From: Shimia sp040370365
Lineage (GTDB): Bacteria > Pseudomonadota > Alphaproteobacteria > Rhodobacterales > Rhodobacteraceae
Reading direction: 5' to 3'
DNA length: 64,000 nucleotides
NCBI RefSeq assembly: GCF_040370365.1
Contig: NZ_BAABWQ010000003.1
Span: forward strand, 248,001-312,000
Numbering within the stretch: position 1 is the stretch's first letter; each line of letters begins with the position of its first letter. A program made the position numbers and the translations under genes. Below, piece after piece: positions 35,834-44,992 of the stretch. A model generated the notes under the pieces. That model worked only from the letters and a program-made list of their open reading frames with translations. It was not told the DNA's origin and did no database searches.

Positions 35834-36888
35834 GATGTGATCCCCAGCATGCGTTTGTTCGCCTCTTCATCGGTGCCACCATCGGCAAAATCATCAAACG
35901 CTTTCTCCGTCACACGAATGATGTGGTCACGCACAAAAGCCGCCCCTTCACGGGCACCATCTTCTGGATGCTTCAGCGCGCATTCCCATTCGACCACGGC
36001 CCAGCCATCAAAATCATTGGCCGCCATCTTGGAAAACACTTTGCCAAAATCGACCTGCCCATCGCCAAGGCTGCGGAACCGCCCTGCGCGATCCACCCAG
36101 CTCTGGTAGCCGCCATACACCCCCTGCTTAGAGGTTGGGTTGAACTCCGCATCTTTGACATGGAACATCTTGATCCGGTCGGCGTAATCGTCAATATGCC
36201 CGATGTATTCCAAACACTGCAGCACAAAATGGCTCGGATCATACAGCATGTTGCAGCGGGGATGGTTCCCCACCCGCTCAAGGAACATCTCAAAGGTGAC
36301 CCCGTCATGCAGATCCTCACCGGGGTGAATTTCATAACAGATGTCCACGCCCATCTGATCCGCATGATCCAAGATCGGGCGCCAGCGCCGCGCCAACTCA
36401 TCAAATGCGGTTTCAACAAGTCCGGCGGGCCGCTGCGGCCACGGGTAAATATACGGCCACGCCAAAGCGCCCGAAAATGTCGCATGTTGGGAAATGCCAA
36501 GGTTGTAGCTTGCAGTGATGGCCAATTTCATCTGATCGACCGCCCAGGCTTGTCGGGCTTTCGGATTGCCACGAACCTCTGGTGCCGCAAAGCCATCAAA
36601 TGCTTCGTCATAGGCGGGGTGAACCGCAACCAGCTGCCCTTGCAGATGGGTCGACAATTCTGTGATTTCAACGCCGTTCTCGCGCGCCACGCCCACAAGT
36701 TCTTCGCAGTAGGATTGTGAACTGGCGGCACGGGCAAGGTCAAACAGACGACCGTCCCAGCTGGGCACTTGCACACCCTTATAGCCACAATCAGCGGCCC
36801 ATTTGGTGATGCTGTCCCAAGAGTTAAATGGGGCGTCGTCACTGGCAAATTGAGCCAAAAACAGCGCGGGACCTTTGATTGTTTGCAT
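35830..36888 (-). CDS. Sugar phosphate isomerase/epimerase (xylose-isomerase-like TIM barrel)
   Basis: The 352-residue protein belongs to the AP-endonuclease-2/IolE-like TIM barrels. Metal-site motifs include ICYEIHPGEDLHDG, CNMLYDPSHFVLQ, FHVKDAEFN and VEWECAL. Such proteins isomerise, epimerise or dehydrate sugars and inososes and often pair with Gfo/Idh/MocA dehydrogenases, exactly as here (4-nt overlap). With the upstream ABC importer they form a catabolic set for a cyclic polyol or unusual hexose. Substrate unknown. Confidence 0.88.
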   Translation of the reverse strand: MQTIKGPALFLAQFASDDAPFNSWDSITKWAADCGYKGVQVPSWDGRLFDLARAASSQSYCEELVGVARENGVEITELSTHLQGQLVAVHPAYDEAFDGFAAPEVRGNPKARQAWAVDQMKLAITASYNLGISQHATFSGALAWPYIYPWPQRPAGLVETAFDELARRWRPILDHADQMGVDICYEIHPGEDLHDGVTFEMFLERVGNHPRCNMLYDPSHFVLQCLEYIGHIDDYADRIKMFHVKDAEFNPTSKQGVYGGYQSWVDRAGRFRSLGDGQVDFGKVFSKMAANDFDGWAVVEWECALKHPEDGAREGAAFVRDHIIRVTEKAFDDFADGGTDEEANKRMLGITS

Positions 36889-36907
36889 GATCTTTCTCCT
36901 GTTGAAA

Positions 36908-36937
36908 GAAGAGGGCCCTTGGGAGAAGGCCCTCTTC
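36908..36937 (-). other. Intra-operon hairpin after the binding-protein gene
   Basis: A perfect 10-bp stem (gaagagggcc 36908-36917, ggccctcttc 36928-36937) with 10-nt loop separates the ABC binding-protein gene from the isomerase gene. It may be a partial terminator or a 3' stabiliser that keeps transport transcripts more abundant than the enzyme genes downstream. Confidence 0.6.
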
Positions 36938-36957
36938 TCGGGTACCCGAATGGCGCT

Positions 36958-37911
36958 TTAGAAAGGCGAATCCGGGAAGTAGAAGGACGCAGCATTCTCA
37001 GGTGTGATCAACGTCGCACCCAGAATGTAGCGGCCAGCAACGGGGCCATTGGATTTGAAGGCTGCCACAGTGACATCCATCGCAGTTGCGATCATGGATG
37101 GTGGATACAGCACATCAACCGGCACAAGTTCATTGCCCTCCATGATGGCTTTGATGGTTTCTTTCATGCCAGCACCGCCAACAACAAACATTCCATCTCC
37201 ATCACGGCCAGCCTGCTTCAGCGCGGCAACAACGCCAATCGCGATGTCATCATCCTGCGCCCACACTGCATCGATGTCGGGGAAGCGGGACAGGAAATCT
37301 TGCATCACTTCAAAGCCGTCATCGCGGTTCCAGTTGGCATGTTTGTGATCGAGAACGTTGATACCGGAACCTTCGATTTCCGCCATAAACGCGTCAAAGC
37401 GCTCGTTGTCGATCAGCGTCGGAATCCCGCGCAGCACCACGATGTTGTCGCCATCCTTCAGGCGGCCTTTCATGTATTCTGCAGACACACGCCCCAGCTC
37501 CGGGTTGTTGCCCGCAACATAGATGTCCTCAATGCCTGGCTGGCTCAAACCACGGTCCACCACGGTAATCAGCGCACCTGAATTTTTCACGTTAAGCACC
37601 GGGTCCGTCAGCGGCTCACTCTCAAAAGGCAGCACCACAAGGGCGTCGATCTGATGAACAGAGACCAGGTCTTCCAGCGCACTGGCCTGACTTGCGGGAT
37701 CTGGCGAGTTCACCAACACAAGATCGACATCCGGGTAAAGCGCCTCAAGCCGTTTTTCGGCCTGTTCAGCATGCCAGTTCATACCAGCAGCCCAAGCGTG
37801 CGTTGGAGTTGGATAGCTGACCCCGATCTTGATGGTCTCAGCGGTTGCCATCCCCGTCATGGCCATCACCGCAGCGGCGGTCATGCTCCCAATTTTGTAC
37901 AGTTTTTTCAT
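36958..37911 (-). CDS. Ribose-type ABC transporter substrate-binding protein
   Basis: This 317-residue type I periplasmic binding protein has signal peptide MKKLYKIGSMTAAAVMAMTG ending near MATAET. The fold is RbsB-like: IKIGVSYPTPTHAWAAGMNW, ALVVLPFESEPLTDPV, VLRGIPTLIDNERFDAFMAE and DAVWAQDDDIAIGVVAALKQ. The ATG at 37911 has a GAGGAAG site and was preferred to 37938. It captures a monosaccharide or polyol for the adjacent permease and ATPase. Confidence 0.94.
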   Translation of the reverse strand: MKKLYKIGSMTAAAVMAMTGMATAETIKIGVSYPTPTHAWAAGMNWHAEQAEKRLEALYPDVDLVLVNSPDPASQASALEDLVSVHQIDALVVLPFESEPLTDPVLNVKNSGALITVVDRGLSQPGIEDIYVAGNNPELGRVSAEYMKGRLKDGDNIVVLRGIPTLIDNERFDAFMAEIEGSGINVLDHKHANWNRDDGFEVMQDFLSRFPDIDAVWAQDDDIAIGVVAALKQAGRDGDGMFVVGGAGMKETIKAIMEGNELVPVDVLYPPSMIATAMDVTVAAFKSNGPVAGRYILGATLITPENAASFYFPDSPF

Positions 37912-37989
37912 GTCTTCCTCCCTAGGATTTGGGTGCACCTCTCCTGTCCGGTGCCCCCGGTTCTTTCGCGCAATCGCTTGCGAGAAACT

Positions 37990-39006
37990 TTAATTCGACT
38001 TGGTTTTGCGGCCCCAATCTCCGCGCTGCAGCCAGACCGCCACAATAATGATGACACCTTGCATTGTGCCGTTGAGGTAGTTGGAAATCATATCGGTGAA
38101 ATTCAAAATATTGCCGATGGTGGTCAAAATCAGTGCGCCAATTATGGTGCCTCCAATCCGTCCATATCCACCTTTCAGAACTGTCCCGCCAATGATCACC
38201 GCCGCAATCGCTTCCAGCTCCCAAAGCACCCCGGTGCTTGACGACGCGGATCCCAATCTCGGCACATAAATGATGGTGGCCAACGACACGCACACACCCT
38301 GGATCACATATGTCAGTGTTTTCACACGATCCACTTTGATCGCGGAGTACTTTGCCACACTTTCATTGCTGCCAATCGCCGTGCAATAGCGGCCAAAAGC
38401 GGTGCGGTTCAACAGCAGCCATCCGGCGATCGACACTGCGATGAACACCCACACTGGGATGGGCAGCCCCATCACGCTGTCGTAATACACCGGGCGATAC
38501 ACCCCGCGAATGTCATAGTTCAGCGACAGGGTGCCCCCGTCGGCAAAGTAGGTCACCAGCGAGCGGTAAATCCCCATGGTGCCCAGCGTCACAATAAAGG
38601 CTTCGATCTTACCTTTGGTGGTCAACAGACCGTTCACCAACCCGGCACCAAGGCCAAGGATGATGGAGCACCCGCAGCCGATCAAAACCGTGGTAACCCC
38701 GGTGCCGAATGTGTCGACCGCATTGTTCATCACAATGATCATCACTCCGGCGATCACGGCGGCCATAGACCCCACCGACAGATCGATCCCGCCAGAAGTG
38801 ATCACAAAGGTCGCCCCCACCGCGATGATGCCAATGAACGCTGACCGCGTGAGCAAGTTGGTGATGTTGCCCTCGCTCAAAAAGGCAGGGTTGAGCAGGT
38901 AACCGATGATGCACAATATGATCAGTGCAATGGCCGGTCCTGCAGCTTTCAGATCAAAACTGCTTAGAATGGATTTACGTTTCGGTGTCATGGCCGTCTC
39001 AGTCAT
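37990..39006 (-). CDS. Ribose-type ABC transporter permease
   Basis: The 338-residue BPD_transp_2-family protein has about eight to ten membrane segments and the family pattern ITSGGIDLSVGSMAAVIAGV early and GGTVLKGGYGRIGGTIIGAL late. It forms the channel of an RbsABC-like importer. Its start overlaps the end of the ATPase gene by 8 nt. Confidence 0.95.
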   Translation of the reverse strand: MTETAMTPKRKSILSSFDLKAAGPAIALIILCIIGYLLNPAFLSEGNITNLLTRSAFIGIIAVGATFVITSGGIDLSVGSMAAVIAGVMIIVMNNAVDTFGTGVTTVLIGCGCSIILGLGAGLVNGLLTTKGKIEAFIVTLGTMGIYRSLVTYFADGGTLSLNYDIRGVYRPVYYDSVMGLPIPVWVFIAVSIAGWLLLNRTAFGRYCTAIGSNESVAKYSAIKVDRVKTLTYVIQGVCVSLATIIYVPRLGSASSSTGVLWELEAIAAVIIGGTVLKGGYGRIGGTIIGALILTTIGNILNFTDMISNYLNGTMQGVIIIVAVWLQRGDWGRKTKSN

Positions 39007-40525
39007 GGTTGGTCTCCCGCTTCAGCCCGGCGGCAAAGCGCACGATTTCGTTTTCGTTGATATGATCGCCACTCAGTACTCCGGTGACCTGTCCCTCACG
39101 CATCACCACCACCCGGTGGCTCACACCGATGATTTCCGGCATCTCCGAACTGATCACCACAACCGACACGCCTTCGGAGGCGATAGCAGCGATGAAGTGA
39201 TAGATCTGCTGTTTGGTGCCGACATCAATGCCGCGCGTGGGCTCGTCGATGATCACAATGCGCGGCTCGCATTCCATAACCTTGGCCAACAAGAGCTTCT
39301 GTTGATTGCCGCCTGACAGATCCCCCACATCCACGCCCGGATCGCGCGCTCGAATGTCAAACCGACGGATGGCCCGCTCCAGCGCGGCCTCCTCCGCTTT
39401 GCGGTCAATTCCGCCTTTCTTGAGAAACTTTGGCAGTGCGAACAGCGTCAGGTTCGGTTGCATCTTTTGGCGCAGCAACAGCCCTTTTTCTTTGCGATCC
39501 TTTGTCAGATAGACGATACCCGCATCCCGCGCCGCAGCGACACTGCTGAAATTTGCGACGTCGCCATCCACAAGCACGTCACCAGCCTCGCGCGGCACCA
39601 GACCACAGACAGCTTCAAACACCGCCGTGCGGCCGGACCCAATCAGTCCGGAAAATCCCAATACTTCGCCGCGACGCAAAGAGAAGGACACACCGTCCAC
39701 GCCCGGAGCGCGCAAACCGCGCACTTCCAGAACTTTGTCAGCATCCACATCCACCTCGTTGATTGGCGGATATAGGTCTGACAACTCGCGCCCGACCATC
39801 ATCTGCGCCATGGCGTCCGCTGTCAGATCGTCAGCTGCGTGCGTGCCGATCCACTGCCCGTCGCGCAACACCGTCACGCGGTCCGCAATCGCCTTAACTT
39901 CCGAGAGTTTGTGCGACACAAACACAATGCCCACACCCTGTTCTCTCAACCGCCTAATCTGGGTAAAGAACAGCTTGGTTTCTGCTTCCGTCAACGCCGC
40001 CGTGGGCTCATCCATAATCAGAATGCGCGCATCCCGGCTGATGGCTTTGACAATCTCCACCATCTGCTTTTGCGCAATCGACAAATCGCTGATCCGGTCA
40101 GTGGGTGCGATTTCCAGTCCAATCTGATCCAGATATTGCTGCACCGCTTGCTGCATCCGCGCACGGTCCAACACGCCACGGTGCTTGAGTTCGCGACCGA
40201 GGAAAACATTCTCCTCTACCGTCATTTGCTCGGCAAGGTTCAGCTCTTGGTGGATCAGAACCACACCCAGTTTTTCGGTTTCGCCATTGCCCGGCAACGC
40301 CACCTCTTCGCCATCCAATAGGATGCGGCCCGAGGTTGGCGGATGAAACCCCGCCAGTGTTTTCATCAACGTGGATTTTCCGGCACCGTTCTCGCCGATC
40401 AGGGCGTGGACCTCACCGGCGCAGACATCCATTGAGACGCTGAACAGCACCGGGACCGCCCCAAACGATTTGCTTACCCGATCCGCGCACAACACGGATT
40501 GGTTTATGGCGTGACCATCAGGCAC
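38999..40525 (-). CDS. Ribose-type ABC transporter ATP-binding protein (duplicated)
   Basis: The 508-residue RbsA-type protein has two ATPase halves. The first has Walker A GENGAGKST (44-52), LSIAQKQ-type signature and Walker B ILIMDEPTAALTEAE. The second has a degenerate P-loop GLIGSGRTAVFEA, signature LSGGNQQKLLLAK and IVIIDEPTRGIDVGTK. This asymmetry is normal for the family. It is the first gene of its operon, divergent from a LacI regulator across three repeated sites. Confidence 0.97.
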   Translation of the reverse strand: MPDGHAINQSVLCADRVSKSFGAVPVLFSVSMDVCAGEVHALIGENGAGKSTLMKTLAGFHPPTSGRILLDGEEVALPGNGETEKLGVVLIHQELNLAEQMTVEENVFLGRELKHRGVLDRARMQQAVQQYLDQIGLEIAPTDRISDLSIAQKQMVEIVKAISRDARILIMDEPTAALTEAETKLFFTQIRRLREQGVGIVFVSHKLSEVKAIADRVTVLRDGQWIGTHAADDLTADAMAQMMVGRELSDLYPPINEVDVDADKVLEVRGLRAPGVDGVSFSLRRGEVLGFSGLIGSGRTAVFEAVCGLVPREAGDVLVDGDVANFSSVAAARDAGIVYLTKDRKEKGLLLRQKMQPNLTLFALPKFLKKGGIDRKAEEAALERAIRRFDIRARDPGVDVGDLSGGNQQKLLLAKVMECEPRIVIIDEPTRGIDVGTKQQIYHFIAAIASEGVSVVVISSEMPEIIGVSHRVVVMREGQVTGVLSGDHINENEIVRFAAGLKRETNHD

Positions 40526-40583
40526 AGCCGCTCCTCCCAGTATTTAACTTTTGCCCACCAAGGCAGGCCCTCCGACAACCGGA

Positions 40584-40640
40584 TGTAAACCTTTTCATAA
40601 CTTATGTAAACCTTTACATAGATCACTGTAAACCTTTTCA
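40584..40640. promoter_or_regulatory. Three phased LacI-type operator copies
   Basis: The 14-mer TGTAAACCTTT[T/A]CA occurs at 40584-40597, 40605-40618 and 40627-40640. Copy 2 is TGTAAA-CC-TTTACA, an inverted repeat with a CC centre. Spacing is 21 and 22 bp, about two helical turns. They lie 59 bp from the ABC operon start and 80 bp from the lacI start, so one regulator could control both directions. Confidence 0.75.
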
Positions 40641-40719
40641 CTATCCGCAAATACCGCTATAACCGGTCAAAACACCTTGATTTCAAAACCGAAACGCAGA
40701 TCACAGCAGGCACAACTTA

Positions 40720-41736
40720 GTGAGCATCCCTCCTACAAAACCGGCCACCATTGAGGACGTCGCAAAGATCGCCGGGGTGTCAATTGCAACTGTTAGCCGG
40801 GCGATTCGATCCCCTGAGAAGGTCGCCGAAACCACCCGTAAAAAAGTCACTGCCGCGATTGCGCGGACAGGCTACACCGCCAACGCCATGGCGCAAAACC
40901 TGCGAATGCAGCGCTCCCAAATGGTCATGGTGATGACGCCTTCCATTGCGGACCCCAATTTTCCAGGAATCCTGATCGGGCTTGAAAAGGTCGCCAACGA
41001 CCGAGGTTATGGCGTGCTCATCGGCAATACCGAAGGCGACCCTCAGTTAGAGGCCGCACACATGAGGTTTTTATCAACCGGCATGGCTGATGGTCTGATC
41101 CTGCTCACAGGCCACCACCCGGTCGCGGGCAACCCCACCCCGGCAACCGGCTTGCCGCCCACCGTCAGCGTCACCCGCCCGATGGAGGTCGACAATGTGC
41201 CCTACGTTGGGGTGGATGACGTCGCCGCGTCCAAAATGGCCGCCGAGTACCTTGTGTCTCTGGGACACCGCCAGATCGTCTTTGTCACCGGACCACAGGG
41301 GGATCTGGTCTCAGAGCTGCGACAGGACGGATACCGACAGGGCCTCGCAGAATACTCAGAACCACTAAAAGAGTGGACCATGCAAGGCGATGGCACGTCT
41401 GAGGGTGGCCGTGCCGCGGTAGAGCGCCTGTTCATTAAAGACACGCTGCCCACCGCGTTTTTCTGTTTTAACGACAACACCGCAATCGGTGTGATCTCCG
41501 CGCTCCGACTGCGCGGCTACAATGTGCCCGAAGACTTTTCGGTGATTGGCTTTGACGACATTCCCTTTGCCAGCCACATCACACCGGCCCTGACCACCAT
41601 CCGCCAACCGCGTAACAGAATTGGTGAACGGGCCATGACGCGGCTGCTCGATCAACTGCAGAGCAGACAGGCTGACACGGATCGAGAACTGTTGCACGGA
41701 GACCTGGTGGTCCGTGAGAGCTGCGGCCCGGCCTAA
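40720..41736 (+). CDS. LacI-family transcriptional regulator of the ribose-type ABC operon
   Basis: The 338-residue protein starts at a GTG and has an N-terminal helix-turn-helix (ATIEDVAKIAGVSIATVSRA, ~8-27), a hinge, and the effector domain (FCFNDNTAIGVISALRLRGY, FSVIGFDDIPFASHITPALT). It is divergent from the ABC operon with the three repeats between them, so it is the probable local repressor. Effector unknown, likely the transported sugar or an early intermediate. Confidence 0.93.
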   Translation: MSIPPTKPATIEDVAKIAGVSIATVSRAIRSPEKVAETTRKKVTAAIARTGYTANAMAQNLRMQRSQMVMVMTPSIADPNFPGILIGLEKVANDRGYGVLIGNTEGDPQLEAAHMRFLSTGMADGLILLTGHHPVAGNPTPATGLPPTVSVTRPMEVDNVPYVGVDDVAASKMAAEYLVSLGHRQIVFVTGPQGDLVSELRQDGYRQGLAEYSEPLKEWTMQGDGTSEGGRAAVERLFIKDTLPTAFFCFNDNTAIGVISALRLRGYNVPEDFSVIGFDDIPFASHITPALTTIRQPRNRIGERAMTRLLDQLQSRQADTDRELLHGDLVVRESCGPA

Positions 41737-42056
41737 GCATCTGAGAGGCAATCGCGCAGTCCGCAATTTTTCGCTCACGTCCCGCGCGATCGGGAGCGGT
41801 ACGCCATATCTGCAGGAAATGGTCACTTGGGCCAAAAACGATCTCGGTCTATAAGGCACCTATCCAACCTTGTTTACACGGGGTTAATGCCCACCGCATA
41901 CAACGCCTCAACCCCGCTTCACCTCGCCACAGGCGAACGTCTTGCAACTCCATTGCGTTTGGTATACATCCGCATACAATTAGCTTCCCGGGCTCAGAAA
42001 CCCCTTCCGAGTCTCGGCGTTCATGCTTAAGCCAACATCAAATCGCTAGGATCACC
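41737..42056 (+). promoter_or_regulatory. Intergenic region upstream of acnB
   Basis: These 320 bp hold no supported gene. They presumably carry the end of the lacI transcript and the acnB promoter; a Shine-Dalgarno AGGAT lies 6 bp before the acnB ATG. No clear operator or terminator hairpin was seen. Confidence 0.35.
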
Positions 42057-44846
42057 ATGAGCTTGTACACCGATTATTTGACAGAGATTGAAACGCGCAA
42101 AGAGCAGGGTCTGAACCCGAAGCCGATTGACGCTGGCGACCTTGTCGGCGAATTGATTGCGCAGATAAAAGACACCGCAAATGAGCATCGTGAAGACTCG
42201 TTGAAGTTCTTCATTTACAATACCTTGCCCGGAACCACGAGTGCCGCAGGTGTCAAAGCGGCCTTCCTCAAAGAGATCATCCTTGGCGAGTCGGTTGTCG
42301 CGGAAATCAGCCCAGATTACGCCTTTGAGTTGCTGAAGCACATGAAAGGTGGCCCCTCGGTTCGGGTGTTGATCGATCTGACGCTGGGGGACGATGATGC
42401 CATCGCCAAGCAAGCCGCTGAGGTACTGAAGACTCAGGTATTCTTGTATGATGCGGATATGAGTCGCCTGTCCGATGCTTTGAGCGCGGGCAACCCAATC
42501 GCCAAAGATCTGCTGGAAAGCTACGCAAAAGCTGAGTTCTTCACCAAACTTCCTGAGGTCGACGAAGAGATCGAAATCGTGACCTTCATTGCAGGCGAAG
42601 GTGATATTTCCACCGACCTGTTGTCTCCAGGAGCCGAAGCGCACTCACGTGCGGACCGTGAATTGCACGGCAAATGCATGATTTCTGAGGCGGCGCAAAA
42701 GCACATCGAAGAGCTCAAGCTTCAGCACCCAACCAAGCAGGTTATGCTGATCGCCGAAAAAGGCACCATGGGTGTGGGCTCCTCACGTATGTCAGGCGTC
42801 AACAACGTTGCACTCTGGACCGGCAAACAAGCCAGCCCCTATGTGCCGTTTGTGAACTATGCCCCGGTTGTCGCGGGCACCAATGGCATTTCCCCCATCT
42901 TCTTGACCACCGTTGGCGTGACCGGCGGCATCGGTCTGGACCTGAAAAACTGGGTGCGCAAAACCGATGAGGACGGAAACCCGATCCTCAACAACGACGG
43001 AAACCCCGTGCTGGAACAGAAATACTCTGTTGAAACCGGCACAGTTTTGAAGATCAACACCAAAGACAAAAAGCTGCTGAGCGAAGACGGCGAAGAGCTG
43101 GTGGACGTGTCGTCTTCCTTCACCCCGCAAAAAGCTGAGTTCATGAAGGCTGGTGGCTCCTACGCAATCGTCTTTGGTAAGAAGCTTCAGACTTTTGCCG
43201 CCAAAACGCTGGGTGTTGAGCCCACGCCGGTCTTTGCGCCTTCCAAAGAGATCAGCCACGAGGGCCAAGGCCTGACCGCCGTTGAAAAAATCTTCAACAA
43301 AAACGCGGTTGGCACCACGCCGGGCAAAACACTGCACGCCGGGTCTGACGTGCGGGTTGAGGTCAACATCGTTGGCTCCCAAGACACCACCGGCTTGATG
43401 ACCATGCAGGAACTCGAAGCCATGGCCGCCACTGTGGTGTCGCCAATTGTGGACGGCGCTTATCAGTCCGGCTGTCACACCGCCTCTGTGTGGGACCTCA
43501 AAGCACAGGCCAACACACCACGCCTGATGAAATTCATGAATGACTTTGGTCTGGTCACCGGCCGTGACCCCAAAGGCGAATACCACGCCATGACCGACGT
43601 GATCCACAAGGTGCTCAACGACATCACCGTGGATGACTGGTCGGTGATCATCGGCGGCGACAGCCACACCCGCATGTCCAAAGGCGTGGCCTTTGGCGCG
43701 GACTCCGGTACCGTGGCGCTGGCGCTGGCAACTGGTGAGGCTTCCATGCCGATCCCAGAGTCTGTGAAGGTCACCTTCAAAGGCAAAATGGCCGAGCATA
43801 TGGACTTCCGCGATGTGGTCCACGCCACACAGCAACAGATGCTCGCACAGCACGGCGACAACGTCTTCCAAGGCCGCGTCATTGAGGTGCACATCGGCAC
43901 GCTGCTGGCAGACCAAGCCTTTACCTTCACCGACTGGACCGCAGAGATGAAGGCGAAAGCCTCTGTCTGTATCTCCAACGATGAAACGCTGGTGGGCTCG
44001 CTGGAGCTGGCCAAGTCGCGCATCCAGATCATGATCGACAAAGGTATGGAGCATGAAAATGGCATGCTGCAGAACCTGATCGACATCGCCGACAAACGCA
44101 TCGCCGAAATCAAATCCGGTGAAAAACCTGCGTTGACCCCGGATGACAACGCCAAATACTTCGCCGAAGTGGTGGTGGATCTGGATCAAATCGTTGAGCC
44201 GATGATTGCTGACCCGGATGTGAACAACGCGGACGTATCCAAGCGCTACACCCACGACACCATCCGTCCTGTGTCTTACTACAACGCAGAAAAGCACATC
44301 GATCTGGGCTTTGTTGGCTCCTGTATGGTGCACAAAGGTGACATCAAAATCGTCGCACAGATGCTCAAAAATCTTGAGGCCGCCAACGGCAAGGTTGAAT
44401 TCAAGGCCCCACTGGTTGTGGCCGCGCCAACCTACAACATCATTGATGAGCTCAAAGAAGAGGGCGACTGGGAAATTTTGCAGAAATACTCGGGCTTTGA
44501 GTTTGATGATCTCTTCCCCAAGGAAAAGGCGCGCACCGAGTATGAGAACATTCTCTACCTCGAGCGTCCGGGCTGTAACCTCTGCATGGGCAACCAGGAA
44601 AAAGCCGCCAAAGGTGACACCGTTCTGGCCACTTCAACCCGCCTGTTCCAAGGCCGTGTTGTCGCCGACAGCGCCACCAAGAAAGGCGAAAGCCTCTTGG
44701 CCTCCACCCCGCTTGTGGTGCTCTCCGCCATCTTGGGCCGCACGCCCACGCTGGAAGAGTACAAGGCAGCTGTGGAAGGCATCGACCTGACCAAGTTCGC
44801 GCCTCCACTTCAGGCGCCCTCAACCACAAGATCCGCACATTTCTAA
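42057..44846 (+). CDS. acnB: Aconitate hydratase B
   Basis: The 929-residue protein is the bifunctional aconitase B / 2-methylisocitrate dehydratase of the TCA and 2-methylcitrate cycles. It starts with the AcnB-specific HEAT-like helical domain (residues ~1-160), then the swivelling domain, then the iron-sulfur core. The 4Fe-4S ligands include the Cys-x-x-Cys in ERPGCNLCMGNQ near residue 840, and IIGGDSHTRMSKGVAFGADS is the conserved active-site stretch. Length is slightly over that of E. coli AcnB. It is a single gene bounded by a strong terminator. Confidence 0.98.
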   Translation: MSLYTDYLTEIETRKEQGLNPKPIDAGDLVGELIAQIKDTANEHREDSLKFFIYNTLPGTTSAAGVKAAFLKEIILGESVVAEISPDYAFELLKHMKGGPSVRVLIDLTLGDDDAIAKQAAEVLKTQVFLYDADMSRLSDALSAGNPIAKDLLESYAKAEFFTKLPEVDEEIEIVTFIAGEGDISTDLLSPGAEAHSRADRELHGKCMISEAAQKHIEELKLQHPTKQVMLIAEKGTMGVGSSRMSGVNNVALWTGKQASPYVPFVNYAPVVAGTNGISPIFLTTVGVTGGIGLDLKNWVRKTDEDGNPILNNDGNPVLEQKYSVETGTVLKINTKDKKLLSEDGEELVDVSSSFTPQKAEFMKAGGSYAIVFGKKLQTFAAKTLGVEPTPVFAPSKEISHEGQGLTAVEKIFNKNAVGTTPGKTLHAGSDVRVEVNIVGSQDTTGLMTMQELEAMAATVVSPIVDGAYQSGCHTASVWDLKAQANTPRLMKFMNDFGLVTGRDPKGEYHAMTDVIHKVLNDITVDDWSVIIGGDSHTRMSKGVAFGADSGTVALALATGEASMPIPESVKVTFKGKMAEHMDFRDVVHATQQQMLAQHGDNVFQGRVIEVHIGTLLADQAFTFTDWTAEMKAKASVCISNDETLVGSLELAKSRIQIMIDKGMEHENGMLQNLIDIADKRIAEIKSGEKPALTPDDNAKYFAEVVVDLDQIVEPMIADPDVNNADVSKRYTHDTIRPVSYYNAEKHIDLGFVGSCMVHKGDIKIVAQMLKNLEAANGKVEFKAPLVVAAPTYNIIDELKEEGDWEILQKYSGFEFDDLFPKEKARTEYENILYLERPGCNLCMGNQEKAAKGDTVLATSTRLFQGRVVADSATKKGESLLASTPLVVLSAILGRTPTLEEYKAAVEGIDLTKFAPPLQAPSTTRSAHF

Positions 44847-44869
44847 AGCCTGCGGGTATTGCGAAAAAC

Positions 44870-44901
44870 AAAAGCTCCCGAGGACACTCGGGAGCTTTTT
44901 G
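44870..44901 (+). terminator. Intrinsic terminator of acnB
   Basis: A 9-bp stem gctcccgag (44874-44882) / ctcgggagc (44887-44895), extended by A/T pairs, is followed by TTTTTGTTTTC. It is 24 bp after the acnB stop. Confidence 0.93.
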
Positions 44902-44992
44902 TTTTCAGCGCGGCACAAATACACTTTTTAGATGTTTTTCTTTTCGAAATTCTCCTAAATTGAAAAGACACACATCAAATCAGGTTCGTTCA

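Noticed and set aside
40584..40640. Short repeats considered as a CRISPR array
   Set aside because: Units are only 14 bp with 7-8 bp gaps, there are three copies and no cas genes; operator interpretation fits better.
41827..42030. 67-aa open frame upstream of acnB
   Set aside because: No ribosome-binding site or recognisable domain; it lies in the presumed acnB promoter region.
42792..44333. 513-aa open frame opposite acnB
   Set aside because: Antisense shadow of a certain acnB; Val/His/Gly-rich with no recognisable motif.
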